Below are positions 33,229 to 42,751 of a stretch of 64,000 bases of DNA, piece after piece. This DNA is from Sphingobium sp. Z007 (lineage in GTDB: Bacteria; Pseudomonadota; Alphaproteobacteria; Sphingomonadales; Sphingomonadaceae): assembly GCF_900013425.1 (NCBI RefSeq), contig NZ_FBXK01000002.1:124001-188000 (forward strand), written 5' to 3'. Numbering within the stretch: position 1 is the first letter of the stretch; each line of letters starts with the position of its first letter. Made by a program: the position numbers and the translations under genes. The notes under the pieces were generated by a model, which worked only from the letters and a program-made list of their open reading frames with translations, made no database searches and was not told the DNA's origin.

Positions 33229-35987
33229 TCGCCCATCTTATCCGCTGGTCGGTCAGGAACCGCTTCTTCGTCCTGATCGGCGTACTGGCCCTCATCGGCG
33301 TGGGTGTCTGGGCGGTGCGATCGACCGCGATCGATGCGCTGCCGGACCTCTCCGACACGCAGGTCATCATCCGCACCTCCTATCCCGGACAGGCGCCGCA
33401 GATTGTCGAGAATCAGGTTACCTATCCGCTCACTACCACGATGCTCTCGGTGCCGGGCGCGAGGACCGTGCGCGGATATTCCTTCTTCGGCGACAGCTTC
33501 GTCTATGTGATCTTCGAGGACGGCACCGATCTCTATTGGGCGCGCAGCCGCGTGCTCGAATATCTCAACCAGGTGCAGGGGCGCTTGCCGGCCAGCGCCC
33601 GCAGCGCGCTTGGGCCGGATGCGACCGGGGTTGGCTGGGTCTATGAATATGCGCTGGTCGATAGGACCGGTCGGCACGATCTGTCGCAGCTCCGCGGGCT
33701 TCAGGACTGGTTCGTGCGCTACGAGCTGAAGACGGTAACCGGCGTCGCCGAGGTCGCCAGCATCGGCGGCATGGTCAAGCAGTATCAGGTGCTGCTCGAT
33801 CCGGTGAAGCTCACCGCCTATGGCATCACCCATGCCCAGGCGGTCGACGCTATCAGACAAGCCAATCAGGAAGCGGGCGGCTCGGTGCTGGAAATGGCCG
33901 AGGCCGAATATATGGTCCGCGCCTCAGGCTATCTGAAAACACTCGACGACTTTCGCGCCATTCCTTTGAAGACTGCGGCGGGCGGCGTGCCCGTCCGGCT
34001 AGGCGATGTCGCCACGATCCAGATCGGCCCGGAGATGCGGCGCGGCATCGCCGAATTGAACGGCGAGGGCGAAGTCGCCGGCGGCGTCGTCATCCTGCGT
34101 TCGGGCAAGAATGCCCGCGAGACGATCGCGGCGGTCAAGGACAAGCTCACCGACCTGAAGAAAAGTCTGCCGCTCGGCGTCGAGGTGGTGACGGTCTATG
34201 ATCGTTCGCAGCTCATCGACCGCGCTGTCGAGAATCTCACCCACAAGCTGATCGAGGAGTTCATCGTCGTCGCGATCGTCTGCGGCCTGTTCCTTTGGCA
34301 CGTCAGATCGGCGCTGGTCGCGATCCTTACCTTGCCCTTGGGGGTGCTGGCCGCATTTGTCGTGATGCGGTTCCAGGGAGTGAATGCCAACATCATGTCG
34401 CTCGGCGGCATCGCCATCGCCATCGGCGCGATGGTCGATGCCGCCGTCGTCATGATCGAGAATGCCCATAAGAAGATTGAGCATTGGGAACAGGATCACC
34501 CGGACGCGCATCTTGATGGCGAGATGCGGTGGATCGTCATCACAGAGGCCGCCGCAGAGGTTGGCCCGGCGCTGTTCTTCAGCCTGCTGATCATCACGCT
34601 CTCCTTCATTCCCGTGTTCACACTCGAGGGACAGGAGGGGCGGCTGTTCGCACCTCTCGCCTTCACCAAGACCTACGCGATGGCGTCGGCGGCAATCCTG
34701 TCGGTGACATTGGTGCCGGTGCTGATGGGTTTGCTCATCCGGGGGAAGATCCCACCCGAGCAGTCCAATCCGGTCAATCGGTGGCTGACCAACCTCTACC
34801 GGCCCGCGCTCGACTGGACGATGCAGCGGCCGAAGACGGTACTGCTGATCGCGGCGCTCGCTTTTGCGACCACAGCGTGGCCGCTCACGCGCCTTGGCGG
34901 TGAGTTTATGCCGAACATGGACGAAGGCGACCTGCTCTACATGCCCTCGGCATTGCCTGGGCTGTCGGCGGCCAAAGCCTCGCGATTGCTTCAGCAGACC
35001 GACCGGCTGATCAAGACCGTGCCCGAGGTCAAGAGCGTATTCGGCAAAGCCGGCCGCGCCGAGACCGCGACCGATCCCGCGCCGCTCGAAATGTTCGAGA
35101 CCACCATTCAGTTCAAGCCCCGTGACCAATGGCGACGAGGGATGACACCGGAGAAGTTGGTCGAGGAACTCGACCGAACGGTGAAGCTGCCTGGCCTCGC
35201 AAATGTCTGGGTGCCGCCGATCCGTAATCGCATCGACATGTTGGCGACCGGGATCAAGAGCCCGATAGGGGTCAAGGTATCGGGCGCCGATCTCGCCCAG
35301 CTCGATCGCGTCGCCCACGACATTGAGACCGTCTCAAAGACCGTGCCCGGCGTCAGTTCTGCGCTGGCCGAACGGCTGACCGGTGGGCGCTATGTCGATG
35401 TCGATATTGACCGCGCCGCAGCGGCGCGGTTCGGGCTCAACATTACCGACGTGCAATCGATCGTCTCGGGCGCGATCGGCGGCGAGACGATCGGTGAGAC
35501 TGTCGAGGGGCTGGCCCGCTATCCGATCAGTGTCCGTTATCCGCGCGAACTGCGCGACAGCCTCGAAGGGCTGCGAACACTGCCGGTCCTGACCCCGTCG
35601 GGGCAGCAGATCACGCTCGGTACGGTAGCGAAGGTTTCGGTCGCTGAAGGGCCGCCGATGCTCAAGACCGAAAATGCCCGGCCATCGACCTGGGTCTATG
35701 TCGATGTCCGCGGCCGCGATCTCGCCTCTGTGGTCGGCGACCTCCAGCGTGCGGTCGCGAAACAGGTGAAACTCACGCCCGGCGTCAGCATCGCTTATTC
35801 TGGCCAGTTCGAATATCTTGAGCGCGCCGTCGCCAAATTGAAGCTGGTCGTGCCGGCGACGCTGCTGATCATCTTCGTGCTGCTCTACATGATCTTCGGC
35901 CGGTTCGATGAAGCCGCCTTGATCATGGGTACGTGGCCCAGTCGGCCCGAAGCTGCGATTTTGGCCAGGTTGAAGAACGAACACTGA
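33225..35987 (+). pseudogene. cusA: CusA-type heavy-metal RND pump, 3' end removed by transposon
   Basis: A copper/silver-type RND transporter. It starts normally ([18 protein letters not shown]) and contains the expected blocks, such as [22 protein letters not shown] and the [17 protein letters not shown] segment. Native sequence stops at base 35934 after about 903 residues, within ...DEAALIMGT; full-length CusA is about 1040. The last 17 codons read into the transposon end ([17 protein letters not shown]). The lost part includes the final membrane segments, so export is probably abolished. The rest of the gene is not found beyond the transposon. Confidence 0.9.
35935..35979 (+). repeat. Left terminal inverted repeat of the Tn3-family element
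   Basis: Starts GGCCCAGTCGGCCCGAAGCT. It matches the reverse complement of 39999-40043 at 41 of 45 positions; differences are at repeat positions 15, 34, 37 and 39. Confidence 0.9.
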
Positions 35988-36001
35988 ACGCTTGATTGAT
36001 T

Positions 36002-36874
36002 CTACCAGGACCGTTGCTGACCACCGACCTCGTAGATATCGGCTTCCATGGAGCAATTGTAGCTCTCTGCGATGTTGAACATCTCGGAGAGGAGGCTTTG
36101 GATTTCCTCATCAAGGGAAATGCCATCCGGATCGGGGTCATAGGCGACGGTCAGTTTGTAATCACAATTGCCGTTTTTTACCATGGCGTAGTCGCGTTCC
36201 AGCATCGCCTCAATCCGCTCCCGAGCGGGTTTTCTACCTCTTCCACGCTTGTTGAAGTTCTCGATAATCAGATGCAGGGCGATGCTGGCAGTGGGCGGCT
36301 TTTCCGGCAGTTTGGTCTGTGACGGAATAATGTCGAGCGCCCGATAGACGGTCATTCGTGAGACCTTCAGGTCGCGGGCAACGCGGGCCTTGCTGGCGCC
36401 GGCGGCAAGGCGACGGCGGATTTCATCGTCATCGACGTTCTTCTTCCGGCCTTTGTAAACGCCTTCGGCGCGCGCCGCTTCGATCCCGGCGCGCTGACGA
36501 TCCTTGATGAACTTCAGCTCCATATCGGCGACCATGCCGAGTATGGTGATGACCATTCGCCCCATGTCGCCCGCCGTCGTCACCTCTGGCTCAAGGATGC
36601 GCAGCGAAGCTCCCTTTTCATCAAGCTCATGCACCAGGTTCAGGACATCGCGCGTGGAGCGGCCGAGCCGGTCGAGCCGCAGCACGACCAGCTCGTCGCC
36701 GGTGTGCATAAACTGCATGATCGTTTCCAGTTCCGTGCGCCCGCTCCGCGAGGCCCCCGATCCGGTCTCGGAACGGATAATTTCGCAACCTGCATTCTTG
36801 AGGCGGCCAATCTGGATATCCAGATCCTGGTCCGTGGTGCTGACGCGGGCATATCCGATACGAGCCAAGTGCAA
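36002..36874 (-). CDS. tnpR: Serine resolvase (TnpR) with C-terminal extension
   Basis: A 290-residue serine recombinase that resolves the cointegrates made by the transposase. The catalytic domain shows RIGYARVSTTDQDLDIQ with the active serine at about residue 12, and LVVLRLDRLGRSTRDVL. The HTH of the usual resolvase end is near residues 160-185 (GASKARVARDLKVSRMTVYRALD). A further stretch of about 100 residues follows, not seen in standard 185-200-residue resolvases, containing RGRGRKPARERIEAMLERDY and an acidic tail. Its role is unknown. The gene reads away from tnpA's end with the res region between them. Confidence 0.88.
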   Translation of the reverse strand: MHLARIGYARVSTTDQDLDIQIGRLKNAGCEIIRSETGSGASRSGRTELETIMQFMHTGDELVVLRLDRLGRSTRDVLNLVHELDEKGASLRILEPEVTTAGDMGRMVITILGMVADMELKFIKDRQRAGIEAARAEGVYKGRKKNVDDDEIRRRLAAGASKARVARDLKVSRMTVYRALDIIPSQTKLPEKPPTASIALHLIIENFNKRGRGRKPARERIEAMLERDYAMVKNGNCDYKLTVAYDPDPDGISLDEEIQSLLSEMFNIAESYNCSMEADIYEVGGQQRSW

Positions 36875-36879
36875 AATCC

Positions 36880-36962
36880 GTCACATTAGGGTGGCTCTTG
36901 CAGTGTATCGTCACATTGAGCGCAAACCCACCCTTTTGTGACAGACGAATGGTGTCACTCGG
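36880..36962. other. Probable res site of the transposon
   Basis: The gap between tnpR and tnpA holds repeated GTCACA-type boxes: CCGTCACATT near 36889, TCGTCACATTG near 36909, the inverted TTTGTGACAG near 36935 and GTGTCACTC near 36952. Paired inverted boxes at resolvase-subsite spacing are expected for res. Subsite boundaries are not fixed here. Confidence 0.5.
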
Positions 36963-37010
36963 CCCTATCACTCTGGGGTGTACCCAAATGTTATAGGCCG
37001 ATCAGCCGCC

Positions 37011-39923
37011 TCACGCTGCAAGCCGTCCAAAATCAATCCGGTCGTTCAGGTCGAGGTCGAAGCGGCCATAAGGGTTCACATGACTGTAGATCAACGGCGT
37101 GAGACCACGATAATCTTCCGGCGTCATCCGCCCCGCCCACTTCGGCTCAACCAGTACGGTCTGAAGCATGCGGGTGTTCACATACACCAGCGACGCTTGC
37201 AGGAGGTGTAGCGCCAGAACGGAGATTTCCTGCTCATGGATGCGGTTGGTGGCGATCTCGCCGCCCTTGCCGAAGAACACGAAACCATTAGCGCCGTTCC
37301 AGTTCTCAACCACATTCAGCCCTTCGTGGATCTCGCGGCGGAATGCCTCCTGACGCAAATACCGGCATAGGAAGATTGTTTTGACCGCGCGGCCGAGTTC
37401 ACTCAGCGCCTTGTAGGTCGGGTGCATCACTTCGGCTCTGGCAAACCGGAGCAGGATCGCTTCCGGATCGGCGGTGCGCGATTGCATGGCAGCGGCATAT
37501 TTGACCATTTCGTCATATTGTTGCTCGATCTCGTCCCAGTCGATCGGGCTGGAGAGGATCGGCAGTAAATTGGAAAGCCGCGTGCGCATGCCGGCTTGGG
37601 GAAGGGCCAGTTTCTGGCGTGCCACTGCTTTCAGCCGCGGGGCAAGCTCAAATCCAAGGAGTCGGCAGAACGCAAAGCCGACTGCGCTCTGGCCGTGGCT
37701 ATCGACGTACTGGCGCTGGATTTCCATGTCGGTGCAATGGCGTAGCACGCCTTCGATCATGGAGGCGACCTCCGAGGAAGAGCACCGCTTGAGCTGGGAA
37801 TAAACGCAGGTCGCGCGCTTCTCCACATGCCAGTAGATCATGACGCCACGGCCGCCATAGCGGGCGTGCCATTCCGTCATCAGGTTGCGGTCCCACGCGC
37901 CGAACTTCGTTGAATCGGACGCGCATGCCGTGCCCGCATCTCCCCATACTGCGGCATTGCGGATTGCCAGTGTCGCGTTTGCTACCCGCGCGCACGCCTC
38001 CCTCAGCGCTGGCGCGTGGATGAAACGGCGATGGACATGCAGCAATTCCTCGTAACTGACATCGGGTGTTGCGCCAGCGACCCGCTTGAGCCCGGCGTTC
38101 GTGCCCAAGCCATAGAGACACAGCAAAAGACGCTGAGCCAAGGCTGCTTTCGACAGGGTAACCCGCGAGGCCGACGTTTCGAAAGCATCCATCAATCCCG
38201 TGTCCAGAGCAGCCTCTTTCAACACGTCCAGCAGTCCGGTCATCGGCCAGCGCTGACCGATCTCGCTTTTGATCGAAGCGAGACCCTTCGGTTCGGGCAA
38301 GGGCTTGAACGGTGTAATCGATATCCGGTTGTCGCCGCGCCACAGGAGCCGGACCTTGTCGTTTTGTGGAATATTGGCATTGAGGAGCAACAGTTCCCGT
38401 TCAAGCTCCTCCCGGATCGAGGCGCAAAACGCCTGCGCATCTGGCGTCAGGCTGAGGCCGGAATAGTACGCATCTCGCCTGATCTCGAAGTCCTTGGGAA
38501 GATCGTCATCGGGATTGCGATAGCGATCCGCCCCGACCACCCAGATTTCTTTGGAGCGGATGCGGTCGCGCAGTTGCGTCAGGACGCAAAGCTCATAGCT
38601 GATCCGGTTTACCCGCCCATCGTCATCAATGACGGAACTGCGCCATCGCGCTGGAATCACCTCATCGATCGGAACATCCTGCAATGGCACGAAGCGGCAT
38701 CCGCCATCCACCTTGCTCCTGATCCAGTCGAGGGCCGCCAGGACCGGCCGCCACACCGCGTTGTTCGACCGGAACTCAAGTACGGAAAGCAGGCTTGGCA
38801 GCATGCGCCGGTAATGATTGGCCCAGGAACCACGCATCACCTTGTAGATGCGCCGGTCCAGAGCGCCCTTCGCATGGCTCTCCTTGACGATCGCCGCCAG
38901 CTTGGCCTTACCGGCGATCGGGAAAATGACATCGCAGATGCGCCCCGATGGTTCATTGATCGAGGCGCTGGCGATCTCGACCAGCAGGCGCTCCTTTCCA
39001 TAGACCCGCTCGATGTCTTTCGCGATATCGCCCACCACCTTGCGTTTCGAGCGCGTTCCGATCTTGTGAACGGTTTCGATCAGCAGGTCGATCATCGCGT
39101 CAGTGAGTTGCGCCTCCCGCGACATTAGATAAATCGCATAAAGGCCGAGCTGTCGCGCCGGCGCATGCCGGCGCATCTCCGAGGCCTTTTCACCGGCAAC
39201 GCGGCGAACAATCTGATCGACCCATGGCTTGCCCGTAGCCGTCAGGAGATCATGGGGAAGATCAAGTCTCTGGATAAAGGCGAGTTTCTCGGTCACGTCG
39301 AGAATGTTGTCGAGCGTTGCCTGTCCGGCGTCACCCTTCATCCTGTTGAATCCGGTCGAGCTGTCCGGATCGGCAAGCGAGGCTTCCAATAACGCCACCG
39401 CATCTGACGAAAGCCGATCACTGGCTCCGATCAGCCAGGTGTCCAGATAATCTTGCCGTTGTGAGCGAACGACACGTTCAAGCTCCTTGCGCGACGGCCC
39501 ATAAATACGCCGGTCCCGGCACCACAGGAAAACATGCTCAAGCATGGCATTGATCGACTGGCCGCCCGGGCACAGCTCGCCAGCAATCCATTCCGTCAAT
39601 TGCGCGCGATCCACCCGCTTCATGCGGTGATATCCAAGATGGATCAGGATCTCCGCACAATGCCGTCGTGCTGTCCGACTGGAAAAGTCATAACCGGCTA
39701 TCTCGCCAGCCTCGACACCGAGTTGCTCGGCCAGATACGAGAGGCCATCGGTAGGGATTGAGCCGGGATCGATCGCGAAAAACCCCAGGGAAGCGAAGAA
39801 TTTCAGCTGCGCGGCGAGGCCAAGGCGCGTCAGGGCCGGCTTCGAATTTACAAAATCAATATCGGCAAAGCTCAGGCTCCATCGTCCGATCAAATCCCCG
39901 CCCGGAATACTCCGATCCATCAA
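37011..39923 (-). CDS. tnpA: Tn3-family transposase TnpA
   Basis: A 970-residue DDE transposase of the Tn3 family, normal length. An N-terminal DUF4158-like region ([17 protein letters not shown]..) comes first. The catalytic region carries [11 protein letters not shown] (first Asp), [13 protein letters not shown] (second Asp with the DSHG motif) and the Glu in [23 protein letters not shown]. It ends with the usual [17 protein letters not shown]. It appears intact, so the element may still be mobile. Confidence 0.95.
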   Translation of the reverse strand: MMDRSIPGGDLIGRWSLSFADIDFVNSKPALTRLGLAAQLKFFASLGFFAIDPGSIPTDGLSYLAEQLGVEAGEIAGYDFSSRTARRHCAEILIHLGYHRMKRVDRAQLTEWIAGELCPGGQSINAMLEHVFLWCRDRRIYGPSRKELERVVRSQRQDYLDTWLIGASDRLSSDAVALLEASLADPDSSTGFNRMKGDAGQATLDNILDVTEKLAFIQRLDLPHDLLTATGKPWVDQIVRRVAGEKASEMRRHAPARQLGLYAIYLMSREAQLTDAMIDLLIETVHKIGTRSKRKVVGDIAKDIERVYGKERLLVEIASASINEPSGRICDVIFPIAGKAKLAAIVKESHAKGALDRRIYKVMRGSWANHYRRMLPSLLSVLEFRSNNAVWRPVLAALDWIRSKVDGGCRFVPLQDVPIDEVIPARWRSSVIDDDGRVNRISYELCVLTQLRDRIRSKEIWVVGADRYRNPDDDLPKDFEIRRDAYYSGLSLTPDAQAFCASIREELERELLLLNANIPQNDKVRLLWRGDNRISITPFKPLPEPKGLASIKSEIGQRWPMTGLLDVLKEAALDTGLMDAFETSASRVTLSKAALAQRLLLCLYGLGTNAGLKRVAGATPDVSYEELLHVHRRFIHAPALREACARVANATLAIRNAAVWGDAGTACASDSTKFGAWDRNLMTEWHARYGGRGVMIYWHVEKRATCVYSQLKRCSSSEVASMIEGVLRHCTDMEIQRQYVDSHGQSAVGFAFCRLLGFELAPRLKAVARQKLALPQAGMRTRLSNLLPILSSPIDWDEIEQQYDEMVKYAAAMQSRTADPEAILLRFARAEVMHPTYKALSELGRAVKTIFLCRYLRQEAFRREIHEGLNVVENWNGANGFVFFGKGGEIATNRIHEQEISVLALHLLQASLVYVNTRMLQTVLVEPKWAGRMTPEDYRGLTPLIYSHVNPYGRFDLDLNDRIDFGRLAA

Positions 39924-39998
39924 CCCACTCCCTATGATGGAGCGAACTGTCCTCTTCTATGATTTCCATCGTCAATACCGAATGCCACGTTCCCAAAA

Positions 39999-40043
39999 CG
40001 TTCTCCGACTTGGCCAAAATCGCAGCTTGGGGCCGACTGGGCC
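39999..40043 (-). repeat. Right terminal inverted repeat of the Tn3-family element
   Basis: Read on the minus strand it starts GGCCCAGTCGGCCCCAAGCT. It is the partner of the repeat at 35935-35979. Confidence 0.9.
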
Positions 40044-40096
40044 GGATAGCCGGCAGTGCCGCCGCCGATGACGACAATGTCGAAGGTGTCGCTCAT
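40044..40096 (-). pseudogene. 5' remnant of an FAD-dependent oxidoreductase gene
   Basis: Fifty-three bases encode SDTFDIVVIGGGTAGYP after the ATG, the dinucleotide-binding start of a mercuric-reductase or dihydrolipoamide-dehydrogenase-like flavoprotein. It is then cut by the transposon end. The ATG directly follows the stop of the 91-residue protein, so it was the last known gene of the CDF-lspA operon. The rest is missing from the window. Confidence 0.75.
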
Positions 40097-40372
40097 TCAA
40101 TCTTCCTGCTTGTAACTTGGATCAGGTAACTGTCTGAAAGGGTCCGCCCGCAGCGCGGGCGTCCTGATCCGCTCGACGCGCGGATTCTGGTCCGGCACAT
40201 TACAGGCGACGTCGGTAGTCAGGCACGTTTCGAACCGGTTTGAGCCAAGGCGGTAGCAGGCTTTCCGCGCAAGACCGCAGGGGGAAGCCAGCAGTGCTGC
40301 CGTGCTGCCGATGCGGGCGTCGCGCGGCAAATCATGGTTTCGCGCTTTCACCTGGTCGTCCGCCTTCATCAT
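40097..40372 (-). CDS. Uncharacterised 91-residue protein in the CDF-lspA operon
   Basis: A small protein of unknown family beginning MKADDQVKARNHDLPRDAR. It carries an Ala/Leu/Cys segment (IGSTAALLASPCGLARKACY), three further Cys/Asp-rich positions (ETCLTTDVACNVPDQ) and a basic Pro-rich tail. It starts with an ATG overlapping the lspA stop (ATGA) and ends directly before the next ATG. These tight junctions argue that it is real. The longer frame to 40492 runs through lspA and is rejected. Confidence 0.55.
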   Translation of the reverse strand: MMKADDQVKARNHDLPRDARIGSTAALLASPCGLARKACYRLGSNRFETCLTTDVACNVPDQNPRVERIRTPALRADPFRQLPDPSYKQED

Positions 40373-40914
40373 GTCGGAGCATCCGGCGTGCGCGCGAGAC
40401 GCGATTGCTCCGGCAGCACGAGGATCAGCACCAAGCCCGCGAAAATGAACGAGTCCGCCAGATTGAAGGTGGGCCAGTGCCAGGAACCCCAATGAAAATC
40501 GATCAGATCGCGCACCGCGCCGAAGCGCACCCGATCGGCGATGTTCCCGACCGCCCCACCGAGAATCGCAGCCAACCCCACTTGCCGGAGCCTACTCGCG
40601 GCGCGCCGGATAATTATCGCAAGGGCGGTTGAGATGGCGGCGGCGATCGCCACCAGCAGCAAGGGATGGGTACTTGTCGCGAGGCCGAAAGCAACGCCCC
40701 GGTTCATCCCGGCCGTAATGGTGAGCCAGGGCCCTACACTGACCGGGCCCTCGCTCGCGACGTAGGCAAAGGCGGCGACCTTCGCCAGTTGATCCCCGGT
40801 AAGCACCGCCACGAGCGTCAATAGCGGGGCGACGGGCAAAGCCGGAGGTTTTCGCAGCCCTCCGGTCTCTGGTTGACGCTTCAGCAGCAGGTTGTGTCCC
40901 GGACGTCCTCTCAC
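40369..40914 (-). CDS. lspA: Lipoprotein signal peptidase II
   Basis: A 181-residue membrane aspartyl protease that cleaves prolipoprotein signal peptides after Lgt modification. The catalytic aspartates lie in GNIADRVRFGAVRDLIDFH and FNLADSFIFAG; MNRGVAFGLA is the conserved Asn/Arg block; four membrane segments are visible. I start at the GTG at 40912-40914, which overlaps the stop of the tiny lipoprotein (GTGA). This leaves a 28-residue lead, somewhat longer than usual. Plasmid lspA genes occur in some metal-resistance operons, for example pbrC of the lead operon. Confidence 0.88.
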   Translation of the reverse strand: MRGRPGHNLLLKRQPETGGLRKPPALPVAPLLTLVAVLTGDQLAKVAAFAYVASEGPVSVGPWLTITAGMNRGVAFGLATSTHPLLLVAIAAAISTALAIIIRRAASRLRQVGLAAILGGAVGNIADRVRFGAVRDLIDFHWGSWHWPTFNLADSFIFAGLVLILVLPEQSRLARTPDAPT

Positions 40915-40991
40915 TCCACGGGCACCGTCGCAGGCGCGATCGCCCCGCACGAAGATAGGAGCAGGAATATCGCCCGCGGCTTCAACCTCAT
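40911..40991 (-). CDS. Tiny lipoprotein of 26 residues between CDF exporter and LspA
   Basis: A minute open frame, absent from usual gene calls because of its length. It begins MRLKPRAIFLLLSSCGAIAP: a basic start, a short hydrophobic run and a perfect lipobox LSSC at residues 12-15. The mature peptide would be only 12 residues, Cys-first, ending VPVE. Its ATG overlaps the CDF stop (ATGA) and its stop overlaps the lspA GTG (GTGA). Position directly before the enzyme that would process it is suggestive. It may be entericidin-like, or merely a coupling leader. Confidence 0.5.
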   Translation of the reverse strand: MRLKPRAIFLLLSSCGAIAPATVPVE

Positions 40992-41626
40992 CGCAGATCC
41001 CCAAGCTCCTTACGTGCGTCGCCGATTATCTCGCGGGCCGAGTGAAGGAAGATGACCGCGATCCCGGCAGCGACGATGAGATCCGGCCAAGCGCTCTCGA
41101 GCCAGAAGACGAGGCCTGCTGCGACAATGACGGCAAGGTTGTTGATCGCGTCGTTGCGAGAGAAGAGCCAAATAGCACGCGCCTGAGCGTCGCCGCCTTC
41201 GCGAAAGCGGGCGAGGACCAGTGCTGACGTGACGTTCACGACAAGGGCCGCGACGCCGATACCCCCCATCAGCTCCGCCTCGGGCGGCACAGCGTCCATC
41301 GCCCGCCACACGGCCATGCCGATCACCCACAGGCCAAGCAGCGCCAGAAAAATTCCTTGAGTAAGCGCAACCTTGGCGCGAGTCCTTTCGGCCCAGGTGA
41401 GCGCGAGCAAGCCGACAAAGGTGATTGAGCCGTCGCCTAGGAAGTCGAGGGAGTCGGCCTTCAGCGCCTGGCTATCCGCGAGGAAGCCTCCAACAAGCTC
41501 TAAGAGGCCGAAGCCGACGTTCAGGATGACAACGATCCACAACGCGCGGCGGTAAGCCGGATCGGTCGCAGCCCTCCCAGTATCGCCATGGCAGCCGCAA
41601 CCGGGTTCTTCGCTCGAATCGCTCAT
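40988..41626 (-). CDS. CDF-family cation exporter
   Basis: A 212-residue cation diffusion facilitator, short because it lacks the C-terminal cytoplasmic domain. The N-terminus has a Cys/His motif EPGCGCHGD. Transport-site blocks are ADSQALKADSLDFLGDGS near residue 50 and WLFSRNDAINNLAVIVAAG near residue 150; about six membrane segments. In the second block Asn-Asp replaces the more usual His-Asp. I start at the ATG at 41626, because the -10 box of the MerR-type promoter would overlap the ATG at 41635. Probable substrates are Zn, Cd or Pb. Confidence 0.85.
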   Translation of the reverse strand: MSDSSEEPGCGCHGDTGRAATDPAYRRALWIVVILNVGFGLLELVGGFLADSQALKADSLDFLGDGSITFVGLLALTWAERTRAKVALTQGIFLALLGLWVIGMAVWRAMDAVPPEAELMGGIGVAALVVNVTSALVLARFREGGDAQARAIWLFSRNDAINNLAVIVAAGLVFWLESAWPDLIVAAGIAVIFLHSAREIIGDARKELGDLR

Positions 41627-41632
41627 CGGGCA

Positions 41633-41663
41633 CACATAGAACCTCCAGTAACTGAAGGATCAA
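41633..41663 (-). promoter_or_regulatory. MerR-type promoter before the CDF operon, leaderless geometry
   Basis: On the minus strand -35 TTGATC (41663-41658) and -10 TATGTG (41638-41633) are 19 bases apart. The spacer holds the imperfect dyad CCTTCAG-TTA-CTGGAGG. The predicted transcript would begin close to the ATG at 41626. No MerR gene is adjacent. Confidence 0.6.
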
Positions 41664-41860
41664 GCGTTCACTGACTGCGATCGTCTGCGACGATCAGCTC
41701 GCGCGTGCCGCTTCAGGCACTTCTTACATGATGATTTTCTTTGTTTCCCAGAAACGGTGATTGGACGGCCAGCGTGAATGTGTCCGTCAACTCTGGACCT
41801 TCGACGGCGATTCGGACAAGATCGCGTCAAGATGGGAAAACGGACACTTCGGACCCGCGC

Positions 41861-42448
41861 ATGGCGCTGATCGGCTACGCGCGTGTCTCCACCGCTGACC
41901 AGAAGCTGGCGCTCCAGCATGACGCGCTGGTCCGCGCCGGTTGCGAGCGCACGTTCGACGATCAGGCGTCGGGTGCCAGGGCCGACCGGCCGGGGCTCGC
42001 CGAGGCGCTCGCTTATCTGCGGGCCGGCGACACGTTGGTCGTCTGGAAGCTTGATCGGCTCGGTCGCTCGATGCGCCATCTGATCGCGCAGGTCGGCGAC
42101 CTGGCAGCGCGCGGGATCGGATTCCGCTCGCTGACCGAGAATATCGACACCACGACGCCGGGCGGGATGCTGGTGTTCAACATCTTCGGCAGCCTGGCCC
42201 AGTTCGAACGCGACCTGATCCGTGAGCGCACGCAAGCCGGCCTGCGTGCCGCGCGTGAGCGCGGGGCGCAGGGTGGGCGGCGTCCGGTCGTCACACCTGA
42301 CAAGCTGCGCAAGGCGCGCGCGCACATCGCTGCAGGCCTGACGGTGCGCGAGGCGGCCGCGCGGCTGAAGATCGGCAAGACGGCGCTCTACAAGGCGCTG
42401 GAAGGTACGGGCGCACAGCGCTCCGGCGAAACAAGGACAGGTGCATGA
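41861..42448 (+). CDS. Serine recombinase / resolvase, solitary
   Basis: A 195-residue resolvase/invertase. It opens ALIGYARVSTADQKLALQ with the catalytic serine near residue 10; other blocks are VVWKLDRLGRSMRHL and FNIFGSLAQFERDLIRERT. The C-terminal HTH is TVREAAARLKIGKTALYKAL. No transposase is adjacent. The 100 bases upstream contain facing CGGACA/TGTCCG boxes that may be its crossover region. It overlaps the following small gene by four bases, an arrangement suggesting a stable operon rather than a transposon remnant. Confidence 0.88.
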   Translation: MALIGYARVSTADQKLALQHDALVRAGCERTFDDQASGARADRPGLAEALAYLRAGDTLVVWKLDRLGRSMRHLIAQVGDLAARGIGFRSLTENIDTTTPGGMLVFNIFGSLAQFERDLIRERTQAGLRAARERGAQGGRRPVVTPDKLRKARAHIAAGLTVREAAARLKIGKTALYKALEGTGAQRSGETRTGA

Positions 42449-42714
42449 CAGGCGAACGCGATCCGAACATCGTCACCTCCGGCCTGTCCGGCACCATCAC
42501 CGAGCAAGGCATCACAGTGGAGGTCCACATCATCGGCCTCGAAGACGAGCCGGGCTGGACGCTGGAGGTGGTGAACCAGAGCGGCACCTCGACGGTGTGG
42601 GACGATCCCTTCGTCACCGACGATGCCGCATGGGCCGCCTTCCGGCGCACCGTCGAAGAAGAGGGCATGCGCGCCTTTCTCGACCAGGCCGTCGTCATCC
42701 CGTTTCGGCGTTGA
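42445..42714 (+). CDS. Hypothetical 89-residue protein coupled to the recombinase
   Basis: A small acidic protein with no recognised family, beginning TGERDPNIVTSGLSGTITEQG. Alternating hydrophobic residues (ITVEVHIIGLEDEPGWTLEVV) suggest beta strands, followed by a helix (DAAWAAFRRTVEEEGMRAFL). Its ATG overlaps the recombinase stop (ATGA). Composition and codon use match the neighbours, so it is likely a real gene. Confidence 0.65.
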   Translation: MTGERDPNIVTSGLSGTITEQGITVEVHIIGLEDEPGWTLEVVNQSGTSTVWDDPFVTDDAAWAAFRRTVEEEGMRAFLDQAVVIPFRR

Positions 42715-42751
42715 GCGCAGCAGCCGGCAAGGCAAGACCAGGAGATCGACG

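Larger units (their letters stand above)
35935..40043. mobile_element. Tn3-family transposon, 4.1 kb, with tnpA and tnpR
   Basis: A unit bounded by 45-bp inverted repeats (41 of 45 identical) that begin GGCCCAGTCGGCCC. It contains a resolvase, a res-like region and a transposase, all minus-strand. The outer bases are GGCCC rather than the commoner GGGG. The left flank is TACGT and the right flank GGATA, so no 5-bp target duplication is present. The left flank is cusA and the right flank is an unrelated oxidoreductase gene, which implies a deletion or recombination after insertion. No passenger genes are present. Confidence 0.88.

Noticed and set aside
41660..41860. A possible MerR-gene remnant between the CDF promoter and the recombinase.
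   Set aside because: No frame gave a MerR HTH or metal-site motif on either strand; the stretch is short and better explained as recombinase control DNA.
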